From: an uncultured Eubacteriaceae bacterium
GTDB lineage: Bacteria; Bacillota; Clostridia; Lachnospirales; CAG-274
Assembly (NCBI GenBank): GCA_946534775.1
Contig: CAMNCZ010000021.1
Coordinates: 1-9,114, forward strand
Direction: 5' to 3'
DNA length: 9,114 nucleotides
Part shown: piece by piece, positions 1 to 5,295 of the stretch
How the letters are laid out: the number at the start of each line of letters is the position of its first letter
How positions within the stretch are numbered: position 1 is the first letter of the stretch
Program-made: the position numbers and the translations under genes
The notes under the pieces: generated by a model
Database searches by the model: none
What the model was told of the DNA's origin: nothing
What the model saw: the letters and a program-made list of their open reading frames with translations, nothing else

Positions 1-1
1 T

Positions 2-742
2 GATGTAACGCGGGAAGAGATAGAGGATATTTTGCAGCAGCTTTGCAAATATTCGCTTTATACATACTCGGAAGATATTGCAAAAGGCTTTGTTTCGGCA
101 GGCGGCTGGCGCGTGGGTATAGGCGGTGCGGTCAGCTTTTCGGGCGGCGTAAGCAAGGGTATCAGGAACATATCAAGCCTTGATATAAGAATAGCGCGGG
201 AAATAAAGGGCTGCGCGGACAAGCTGATGAAATATATTGTTTGCGAAGACCGCGTTTTGGGGACGTTGGTGGCTTCGCCGCCTGCCTGCGGAAAAACCAC
301 AGTGATAAGGGATATTGCAAGGCAGCTTTCAAACAGGGGCCATAATATTGCGGTAATAGACGAACGCGGCGAGATAGCGGCACTTGGCGGCAGCGGGATA
401 CCGTCATTCGATCTGGGCGAAAATACGGATATATTGAGTAATGTCAAAAAATCAACAGGGGCCGAAATGGCGCTGCGGAGTCTTGCGCCCGAGGTGATAG
501 TGCTTGACGAAATAGGCTCAAAAAACGATATGCAGGCAATTTACGAGGCGGAGGCGGGCGGCTGCGCAGTACTTTGCACGGCGCATATTTATGATATAGA
601 GTCGCTGAAAAACAGAAAATATATCTTCCCTCTTATTGACGACAATGTGATAGAAAGAACGATATTTTTAAGGGGAACGGGCAAAATAAGCGCAGTCTGC
701 GGCAAAAAGGGGGAGATACTATGGCAGGATATGCAGGAATGA
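2..742 (+). CDS. spoIIIAA: Stage III sporulation protein AA (ATPase), 5'-partial
   Basis: Cytoplasmic ATPase of the SpoIIIA-SpoIIQ channel, related to secretion ATPases of type II/IV systems; it is thought to power or assemble the complex in the mother cell. The frame is open to the left edge (it begins ..DVTREEIEDILQQLCKYS), so the N-terminus is missing: 246 residues are present against about 300 in the family. Visible are the family motif GGWRVGIGG (nt 116-142), a Walker A-like SPPACGKTT (nt 275-301), VIDERGEIA (about nt 356-382) and Walker B PEVIVLDEIG (nt 488-517). The Walker A lacks the usual first glycine (Ser instead) and has Ala where a Gly often precedes the Cys/Val-GKT; Ser at the first position is, as I recall, common in clostridial homologues. 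The end overlaps the spoIIIAB start by 22 bases, which implies translational coupling. The TTG at 32 is internal and is not the start. Identification is firm from motifs and from the seven following spoIIIA genes. Confidence 0.96.
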   Translation, partial: DVTREEIEDILQQLCKYSLYTYSEDIAKGFVSAGGWRVGIGGAVSFSGGVSKGIRNISSLDIRIAREIKGCADKLMKYIVCEDRVLGTLVASPPACGKTTVIRDIARQLSNRGHNIAVIDERGEIAALGGSGIPSFDLGENTDILSNVKKSTGAEMALRSLAPEVIVLDEIGSKNDMQAIYEAEAGGCAVLCTAHIYDIESLKNRKYIFPLIDDNVIERTIFLRGTGKISAVCGKKGEILWQDMQE

Positions 743-1212
743 TACTTGTTGTTGCGGCGGCCGTGTACTATGCTTTTTATGGCCTTTTTTCGCTTAAACA
801 AAGGCTTGCGGCCATAAGGGAACTTACGGGCGCTATGTTTTGTGTGCGCTCTGCGATAGCTTTCAGCGGACAGCCCGTAAAAGATGTTTTTGCGGGGCTT
901 GAAAAAAGCGAAACTACGGGTGTATTCGGCAATTTCACAAAAGGTATGGCGGCGGGGAAACGTGCCGAGGATATCTGGAATGAGTGTATGGATATGACGC
1001 CGCTTGACGGGGAGGAAAAAGCTGTTTTTATGCCGTTTGGCGCCTGCCTTTGTGCGGCCGACAGATCGGCTCAGCTAAAAACCATAGATATGATGACAAA
1101 TGCGGCAAAATTGTGCGAAAACAGGCTTTTACAGCGCATTGACAGCTATAAGGCCGTGGATATGAAAATACGCATAATGTGCGGGCTGATGGCGGCTCTG
1201 CTGCTTATATGA
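721..1212 (+). CDS. spoIIIAB: Stage III sporulation protein AB
   Basis: A 163-residue membrane protein of the SpoIIIA complex (Bacillus subtilis homologue about 171). It has an N-terminal hydrophobic helix (about residues 4-22), a helical, soluble middle and a second hydrophobic helix at the very C-terminus (about 150-163, ending MAALLLI). This two-anchor layout resembles the GspF-like platform proteins to which SpoIIIAB has been compared. It is expected to act in the mother-cell engulfing membrane together with the ATPase AA. The ATG start at 721 is preceded by GGGGGAG at 708-714 with suitable spacing. It overlaps the end of spoIIIAA and is followed within 11 bases by spoIIIAC. The sequence itself is less distinctive than that of AA or AD; the call rests on size, the paired helices and exact operon position. 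Confidence 0.93.
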   Translation: MAGYAGMILVVAAAVYYAFYGLFSLKQRLAAIRELTGAMFCVRSAIAFSGQPVKDVFAGLEKSETTGVFGNFTKGMAAGKRAEDIWNECMDMTPLDGEEKAVFMPFGACLCAADRSAQLKTIDMMTNAAKLCENRLLQRIDSYKAVDMKIRIMCGLMAALLLI

Positions 1213-1223
1213 GGGGTGTAAAA

Positions 1224-1418
1224 ATGGATATAAACATAGTTTTCAGGATAGCGGCAGTGGGCATACTGGTCGCGGTGCTGAACCAGGTGCTGATACGCGC
1301 GGGCAGGGAGGAACAGGCGATGATGACCACACTTGCGGGGCTTGTGGTGGTGCTTTACTGGGTGATAGGCTATATAAGCAGGCTTTTTGAGGCGATAGAA
1401 ACGCTTTTTCATCTGTAA
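1224..1418 (+). CDS. spoIIIAC: Stage III sporulation protein AC
   Basis: Small integral membrane protein of 64 residues (family about 65-68) with two transmembrane helices, roughly residues 5-22 and 32-52, joined by the short polar loop IRAGREEQA. SpoIIIAC and the N-terminal half of SpoIIIAD are related families, and both sit in the membrane platform of the channel. The ATG at 1224 is chosen because GAGGGG (1211-1216) lies at a good distance upstream. The same frame is open back to 1179, but that extension would overlap spoIIIAB by 34 bases and add 15 residues not expected in the family. The gene starts 11 bases after spoIIIAB and ends 12 bases before spoIIIAD, within one transcript. Confidence 0.95.
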   Translation: MDINIVFRIAAVGILVAVLNQVLIRAGREEQAMMTTLAGLVVVLYWVIGYISRLFEAIETLFHL

Positions 1419-1430
1419 GCGGGTGATGAT

Positions 1431-1814
1431 ATGGAAATTGTAAATGTGGCGGGTTTTGTGGTGTGCGCGGTGATACTTGCGGCGGCGCTTGAAAGATATA
1501 CCCCGTGGGCAACAGTGCTTATATCGCTTTGCACGGGGGCTGCGGTAATGATATATCTTCTGCCGCAGATAGGCATTATAGCCGAAAGCGTCAAAAATAT
1601 CTCGGACATTACGGGCGGAAGCCGTACCGCAATATTGCTTAAAGTTGTCGGGGTATCGTTTATTGCGCAGATAACGGCGCAGGCCTGCTCCGATGCGGGG
1701 CAAAAGGCAATGGGTGACAAGATAGAACTGGCGGCGCGCATCTTTATAGCAGTGTATGCTTTGCCGCTTATTTCGGAGATACTGAACCTTATTTCGGGCT
1801 TTTTGGGGGATTAG
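1431..1814 (+). CDS. spoIIIAD: Stage III sporulation protein AD
   Basis: A 127-residue polytopic membrane protein (family about 127-133) of the SpoIIIA platform. Hydrophobic helices are visible near residues 5-20, 26-45, about 67-83 and 102-122. The stretch AQACSDAGQKAMGDKIELAAR (split here: AQACSDAGQKAM then GDKIELAAR, nt about 1674-1739) matches the well conserved 'C-x-D-x-G-x-x-A..K.E.A' signature of this family, followed by the typical FIAVYALPL helix. ATG at 1431 has a weak GGGTGAT (1423-1429) very close upstream, which may mean reliance on coupling with spoIIIAC. The stop at 1812-1814 is one base away from the spoIIIAE start. No defects are seen. Confidence 0.96.
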   Translation: MEIVNVAGFVVCAVILAAALERYTPWATVLISLCTGAAVMIYLLPQIGIIAESVKNISDITGGSRTAILLKVVGVSFIAQITAQACSDAGQKAMGDKIELAARIFIAVYALPLISEILNLISGFLGD

Positions 1815-1815
1815 A

Positions 1816-2907
1816 ATGAAAATTTGGATAAAACTTGCCCTGTTTGCGGCTTTTTTTGCCTTTTTGACGGCAAAATATACTTATGCGGCAGATACGGCAG
1901 AGGAGTACTACGATATTTTTGAAATGCAGCGGCTTGAAGAGTACGGCGATGTAAAAGGGATCTTTGCGCAGCTTTTCAGTGGCGATATAAGCGGTGCGCT
2001 TAAAAAACTCTCCCCTGCCGATATGCTGTTTAAGCGTATAAAAAGCTGTATGGGGCTTTTAAAGGGGCTTTTGGCTATTTGTATGCTTAACGGCATAGTG
2101 GCCTCGCTTAATTTCGGCGCCGAAAAAAGCAGCGGATATATGGCTTTTGCGGTAAGCGGGGTAATGGCGGCGGGGCTTTGTCTGAGGGCGCTTGAAGAGG
2201 CTATGCTTGTGATGAAGGATTTTTCGTCGTTTTATCTGGGGCTTGTGGGCGCGGCGGCACCCGCTGTAGCGGCGGCGCTTGCATTAAGCGGCAGAGTTAC
2301 GCTTGCGGGCGGGTCGGCTGCGGTGATATACGCGGCCTCCGATGCGCTTGCAATAGCAATTAAGACCGTTATTATGCCCTGTGTCGCCTTTTATGCGGTC
2401 TGCGGCGTGATAAACTGCATTTCGCCGCGGGCGGTGCTGACAAAGCTTGCGGCGCTTATCAAAAAATTTGTGCTGCTTGGTCTGCGTGGCTGCGGTATGG
2501 TTTTTACGGCAGTACTTGGGCTTGAAAGGGCGGTAACGGCAGGTGTTGACGGGATAGCATCAAAAACGGCGGTAACGGCGGTCAAGGCCGTGCCTGTTGT
2601 GGGTGATGTATTTTCGGCGGGTGCGGAAGGTGTTATGGCGCTTATCTCAAATGCAAAGTCCTCGCTTGCGGGTACGCTGATAATTATTTTATCGGCGGGC
2701 TGTCTGGCGCCGCTTGCAAAGGTGCTTGCAATGTCGCTTACCTTTCATATCTGTGCGGCACTTGCCGAACCTTTGGGCGACGGACGTATCGCAAATATGA
2801 TAGAAACGGCGGGCAGCGCCTGTGCAATGGTGTTTTATGTGATACTTGGGCTAAGCATCGTTTTTATCGGTGCGGCGGCCGTACTGATGCTTGGAATGGG
2901 GGCATAA
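1816..2907 (+). CDS. spoIIIAE: Stage III sporulation protein AE
   Basis: A 363-residue polytopic membrane protein, the largest SpoIIIA membrane component (B. subtilis about 399). It starts with a clear signal peptide (MKIWIKLALF, hydrophobic run to about residue 18, probable cleavage after YTYA, residue 24). A polar segment of about 60 residues follows, then many Ala/Gly/Leu-rich transmembrane helices from about residue 75 to the C-terminus. In the family the protein is thought to form part of the membrane channel or platform. Start ATG 1816 follows GGGGGATT at 1804-1811 and lies one base after the spoIIIAD stop. The stop TAA (2905-2907) is one base before the spoIIIAF start. The coding region is notably rich in GCG/GCT/GGC codons because of the Ala/Gly-rich helices. 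Confidence 0.95.
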   Translation: MKIWIKLALFAAFFAFLTAKYTYAADTAEEYYDIFEMQRLEEYGDVKGIFAQLFSGDISGALKKLSPADMLFKRIKSCMGLLKGLLAICMLNGIVASLNFGAEKSSGYMAFAVSGVMAAGLCLRALEEAMLVMKDFSSFYLGLVGAAAPAVAAALALSGRVTLAGGSAAVIYAASDALAIAIKTVIMPCVAFYAVCGVINCISPRAVLTKLAALIKKFVLLGLRGCGMVFTAVLGLERAVTAGVDGIASKTAVTAVKAVPVVGDVFSAGAEGVMALISNAKSSLAGTLIIILSAGCLAPLAKVLAMSLTFHICAALAEPLGDGRIANMIETAGSACAMVFYVILGLSIVFIGAAAVLMLGMGA

Positions 2908-2908
2908 T

Positions 2909-3328
2909 GTGAGAGAATATATAGAAAACATAGCGCGGTTTATGATAATAAGCACTTTTGCGCTGATGATAACGGGTGAAAGATTCAGGCGGGATATAGG
3001 CTTTATTGCGGGACTTATGCTGCTTGCGGTGATATGCGCGCCTTTGAGTGATATACGGGTAAAAAAAATATCACCGATAAATACAAGACCCGCCGAAACA
3101 CGGGAATACGGCGCAATGCGGGAGAAACTTATCATAAACGGCATAAAAACAAGCCTTGAAACCGAGATACAAAAACAAACGGGTGCTGATGAGGTGCGGG
3201 TGAGCATTGGCGAGGAAAATGCCGTGGAGAGCGTGACGATATACGGCGCCGATGAGGGAGCAAGGCGAAAAACGGCGGAACTTTGCGGTATAGATATGGG
3301 AAAGGTGATAGTTGAAAATGGCCGCTGA
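2909..3328 (+). CDS. spoIIIAF: Stage III sporulation protein AF
   Basis: A 139-residue protein with two N-terminal transmembrane helices (about residues 8-22 and 28-44, the second ending in the family-typical CAPLSDI) and a soluble C-terminal domain (about 50-139) that in this family adopts a ring-building-motif fold. It lies between mother cell and forespore membranes with AG and AH. It is clearly shorter than the B. subtilis protein (206 residues): the linker and C-terminal domain are compact, with one alpha/beta domain ending GIDMGKVIVE. I chose GTG 2909 as start because the GGAATGGGGG run (2893-2902) is well spaced and the frame's only other start, TTG 2891, lies inside spoIIIAE and would put six polar residues before the helix. 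It overlaps spoIIIAG by 11 bases. Confidence 0.92.
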   Translation: MREYIENIARFMIISTFALMITGERFRRDIGFIAGLMLLAVICAPLSDIRVKKISPINTRPAETREYGAMREKLIINGIKTSLETEIQKQTGADEVRVSIGEENAVESVTIYGADEGARRKTAELCGIDMGKVIVENGR

Positions 3329-3800
3329 ATATTTAAATAAATTATTTAAGGCAAAAAAAGAGTTTATTTTTATAGTGTTTATAACGGGTATACTGCTGCT
3401 TATAGTCGGCAGGGCGGACACAAAGCCGCCCGAAAAAACGCCGGTAATATCGGAAACGGCTTCCGAGGATATTGAAAAACGGCTTGAAGATGCGCTGTCG
3501 GCGGTCGAGGGCGTGGGTGGGGTAAAGGTGGTGATATATTACAAAAGCAGTGCGCAAAAGACAATAGCCAGGGACAAGACGGAGGAGACCGATAAAGACC
3601 AAAAGCGCTTTGAGGAAAAAGTGGTGCTGACAAACGGCGGCGACCCCGTGGTGCTGCGCGAAAATTCGCGTGAGATAGAGGGCGTGCTGATAGTTGCGCA
3701 GGGCGGCGGCAGCCAAAAAACAAGGGCGGAACTGATTTCTGCCGCGCAGGCATTATTGGGCATAGAAGCGCATAAAATAGAAGTGTTAAAAATGAAATAA
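3318..3800 (+). CDS. spoIIIAG: Stage III sporulation protein AG
   Basis: A 160-residue single-span protein: basic N-terminus, transmembrane helix at about residues 16-31 (IFIVFITGILLLIVG), a short linker, then the ring-building domain. In B. subtilis SpoIIIAG forms a large oligomeric ring in the intermembrane space. The motif LEDALSAVEGVGGVKVVIYY (about nt 3483-3542) is the first helix-strand of that domain. A polar stretch with alternating strands (about residues 78-115, including VVLTNGGDPVVLRE) probably corresponds to the beta-rich insertion; EGVLIVAQGGG and a final helix-strand (LLGIEAHKIEVLKM) complete the fold. The family length in Bacillus is about 229, so the linker is short here. Start ATG 3318 fits AAAGGTGA (3301-3308); the in-frame TTG at 3312 would be too close to it. 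Confidence 0.95.
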   Translation: MAAEYLNKLFKAKKEFIFIVFITGILLLIVGRADTKPPEKTPVISETASEDIEKRLEDALSAVEGVGGVKVVIYYKSSAQKTIARDKTEETDKDQKRFEEKVVLTNGGDPVVLRENSREIEGVLIVAQGGGSQKTRAELISAAQALLGIEAHKIEVLKMK

Positions 3801-3815
3801 AACGGAGGGATAATT

Positions 3816-4442
3816 ATGGCTTTAAAGAAAAATCAGATAGTTATAACCGCGCTTGTGGCAATGATAGGCGCTGCGGGGTATCTCAATTACATAGACACTC
3901 ACCCCGAAACAAGCGAGGTTATGATGACAGATGAGGGTGAGTTGGCAATGGCATGGGACGACTCGGCGGTTTTGTCAAGCGATGAAAACACGGAGATAGC
4001 GGTAAGCGACAGCCTTGACAATGGCAGTACTGCGCAGACCGACCCCGAGACTGCGGGCGAGGCGGTCTTTGTGAACAGCAGCAGCGACAGCAGCTATTTT
4101 ATGCAGGCAAAACTTGAACGTGAGCAGGCAAGGTCGAAAGAAAAGGCGCTTTTGAATGAAATGCTTTCAAATGAAAACGTGGATTCAAGCGAAAAAAGCA
4201 ATGCGGCAGGCGCTATGCTTGAAATGCAGCAGAGGATAGAACGTGAGACCGCAGCAGAGGCTATGATTGAGGCAAAAGGCTTTAAAGAGGTGTATGTGCG
4301 TATAGACGACGAGACCGTTGATGTTGTTGTGGACCGTGCCGAACTTACCGATGCGGAGGTGGCGCAGATAGAGGATATAGTAAAAAGAAAAACAGGCTAT
4401 ACAAGCGATAAAATAAGGATAAGTCCGCTTAAAAAGCAGTGA
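3816..4442 (+). CDS. spoIIIAH: Stage III sporulation protein AH
   Basis: A 208-residue bitopic membrane protein, the mother-cell partner of forespore SpoIIQ in the known system; their extracellular domains form the zipper between the two membranes. One transmembrane helix lies at residues 6-26. A long acidic, Ser-rich, probably disordered linker (about 35-95) and a charged coiled-coil-like helix (about 95-150, ..AKLEREQARSKEKALLNEML..) follow. The C-terminal YscJ/FliF-like ring domain (about 145-208) contains GFKEVYVRIDDETVDVVV and ends TSDKIRISPLKKQ. The start ATG 3816 has the best Shine-Dalgarno of the operon, CGGAGGG at 3803-3809. It is the last gene of the operon, followed by a terminator at 4458. 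Confidence 0.95.
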   Translation: MALKKNQIVITALVAMIGAAGYLNYIDTHPETSEVMMTDEGELAMAWDDSAVLSSDENTEIAVSDSLDNGSTAQTDPETAGEAVFVNSSSDSSYFMQAKLEREQARSKEKALLNEMLSNENVDSSEKSNAAGAMLEMQQRIERETAAEAMIEAKGFKEVYVRIDDETVDVVVDRAELTDAEVAQIEDIVKRKTGYTSDKIRISPLKKQ

Positions 4443-4457
4443 ATATCGATATTTATG

Positions 4458-4492
4458 GGGCTGAGGCGAATTTGACGCAGCAGCCCTTTTTT
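4458..4492 (+). terminator. Rho-independent terminator after spoIIIAH
   Basis: GGGCTG (4458-4463) pairs with CAGCCC (4481-4486), followed directly by six T (4487-4492). Within the 17-base interval GCG (4466-4468) can also pair with CGC (4476-4478), giving a two-part hairpin with a small internal loop. It lies 15 bases after the spoIIIAH stop and ahead of the next promoter, so it marks the operon end. Confidence 0.82.
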
Positions 4493-4515
4493 GCGTGAAT
4501 TGCTGTATTTTTCTA

Positions 4516-4544
4516 TTGATTGCCGGATTATTTTGATGTATAAT
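4516..4544 (+). promoter_or_regulatory. Sigma-A-type promoter of the ABC operon
   Basis: TTGATT (4516-4521) and a perfect TATAAT (4539-4544) are separated by exactly 17 bases. Transcription is predicted to begin near 4551, leaving a leader of about 27 bases with a Shine-Dalgarno. The position between the spoIIIA terminator and the ATPase start supports vegetative, spoIIIA-independent expression of the downstream genes. No operator-like inverted repeat is evident around it. Confidence 0.8.
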
Positions 4545-4564
4545 AATGAAGAAAAGGGAAGAAA

Positions 4565-4572
4565 GGACGGAG
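4565..4572 (+). promoter_or_regulatory. Ribosome binding site fixing the TTG start at 4578
   Basis: GGACGGAG ends five bases before TTG 4578. Alternative upstream starts (ATG 4536, TTG 4491) overlap or precede the promoter -10 box and so would not be in the mRNA. Confidence 0.75.
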
Positions 4573-4577
4573 ATAAT

Positions 4578-5276
4578 TTGGATAACGAAAATAAACCCGT
4601 TATATCGGTGAAAAATCTGCGTAAACTTTATAAACCCGGCAATGAGATAGTGGTCGCACTGGACAGGATAAACCTGGATATATACAAAGGCGAGATATGC
4701 TGTATTTTCGGTACATCGGGCAGCGGCAAAAGTACTTTTTTAAATCAGCTTGCCGCGCTTGAAAAGCCAACGGAGGGTGAGGTGTACATAGGCGGCGTGC
4801 CCATTTCAAAACTGAATGAGGACGAGTTGGCGAGGTTTCGTCAGCGATATTTCGGTTTTGTTTTTCAGGCATATAACCTTATACCGACAATGAATGCAAT
4901 AGAAAATGTTGCGGCGCCGCTGATGTTTCGCGGTATTGACAAACGTACCCGTGACGAGCTGGCAAAGCAGCTGCTTGTAAAGGTTGGTTTGGAACACCGT
5001 ATGCACCATTATCCGCGTGAAATGTCGGGCGGTCAGCAGCAGAGGGTAGGTATTGCGCGTGCGCTTATCACAAAACCAAAAATCATTTTTGCCGACGAGC
5101 CTACGGGCAATCTGGACACAAAGACAACAAACGAGGTAATCGAGATGATACGCGATTTTGCAATCAAGTACCAAAGCACGGTAATACTGGTATCGCACGA
5201 ACCCGATCTGGCGGCTTATGCGACAAGGGTGGTCACGCTTATGGACGGCAATATCGTTGATGATAAAAGAAAATAA
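4578..5276 (+). CDS. ABC transporter ATP-binding protein, MacB/LolD type
   Basis: Cytoplasmic nucleotide-binding subunit, 232 residues, the usual size for the MacB/LolD/YknY family whose partners are four-helix permeases working in the envelope rather than classical transmembrane pumps. All motifs are intact: Walker A GTSGSGKST (45-53), Q-loop Gln97 in FVFQAYNLIPTM, signature MSGGQQQRVGIARAL (149-163), Walker B IIFADEP (169-175), D-loop GNLD (177-180) and H-loop His207 in LVSHEPD. LIPTMNAIENVAAPL and ADEPTGNLD are typical of this family. The TTG start is set by the Shine-Dalgarno at 4565-4572 and by the promoter position, giving MDNENKPVISVKNL. The Ig-repeat protein follows after 19 bases and the permease is third in the operon, so the ATPase very probably energises that permease. 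The substrate cannot be read from the sequence. Confidence 0.93.
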   Translation: MDNENKPVISVKNLRKLYKPGNEIVVALDRINLDIYKGEICCIFGTSGSGKSTFLNQLAALEKPTEGEVYIGGVPISKLNEDELARFRQRYFGFVFQAYNLIPTMNAIENVAAPLMFRGIDKRTRDELAKQLLVKVGLEHRMHHYPREMSGGQQQRVGIARALITKPKIIFADEPTGNLDTKTTNEVIEMIRDFAIKYQSTVILVSHEPDLAAYATRVVTLMDGNIVDDKRK

Positions 5277-5295
5277 AACTTTCAGAGGAGAAAAA

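Noticed and set aside
1179..1223. Upstream extension of spoIIIAC
   Set aside because: It would overlap spoIIIAB and add 15 residues before a typical SpoIIIAC N-terminus; ATG 1224 has a good ribosome site.
1146..1703. 185-codon open frame on the minus strand
   Set aside because: It lies antisense to spoIIIAB/AC/AD, its translation is rich in Arg, His and Tyr with no recognisable motif, and it is explained by codon bias of the real genes.
4076..4094. AGC-rich run as a microsatellite
   Set aside because: It is short and interrupted and fully explained by Ser codons in the SpoIIIAH linker; kept only as a possible site of linker length variation.
4491..4577. Upstream extension of the ABC ATPase (starts at 4491 or 4536)
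   Set aside because: It runs through the terminator T-tract and/or the promoter -10 box, so most of it would not be transcribed from that promoter; the family start fits 4578.
4806..5198. 130-codon open frame on the minus strand
   Set aside because: It lies wholly within the ABC ATPase gene, whose motifs are all intact on the + strand; no ribosome site or family features.
5218..5295. Upstream extension of the Ig-repeat protein into the ATPase gene
   Set aside because: It would place 26 polar residues before a clear signal peptide; ATG 5296 has a strong ribosome site.
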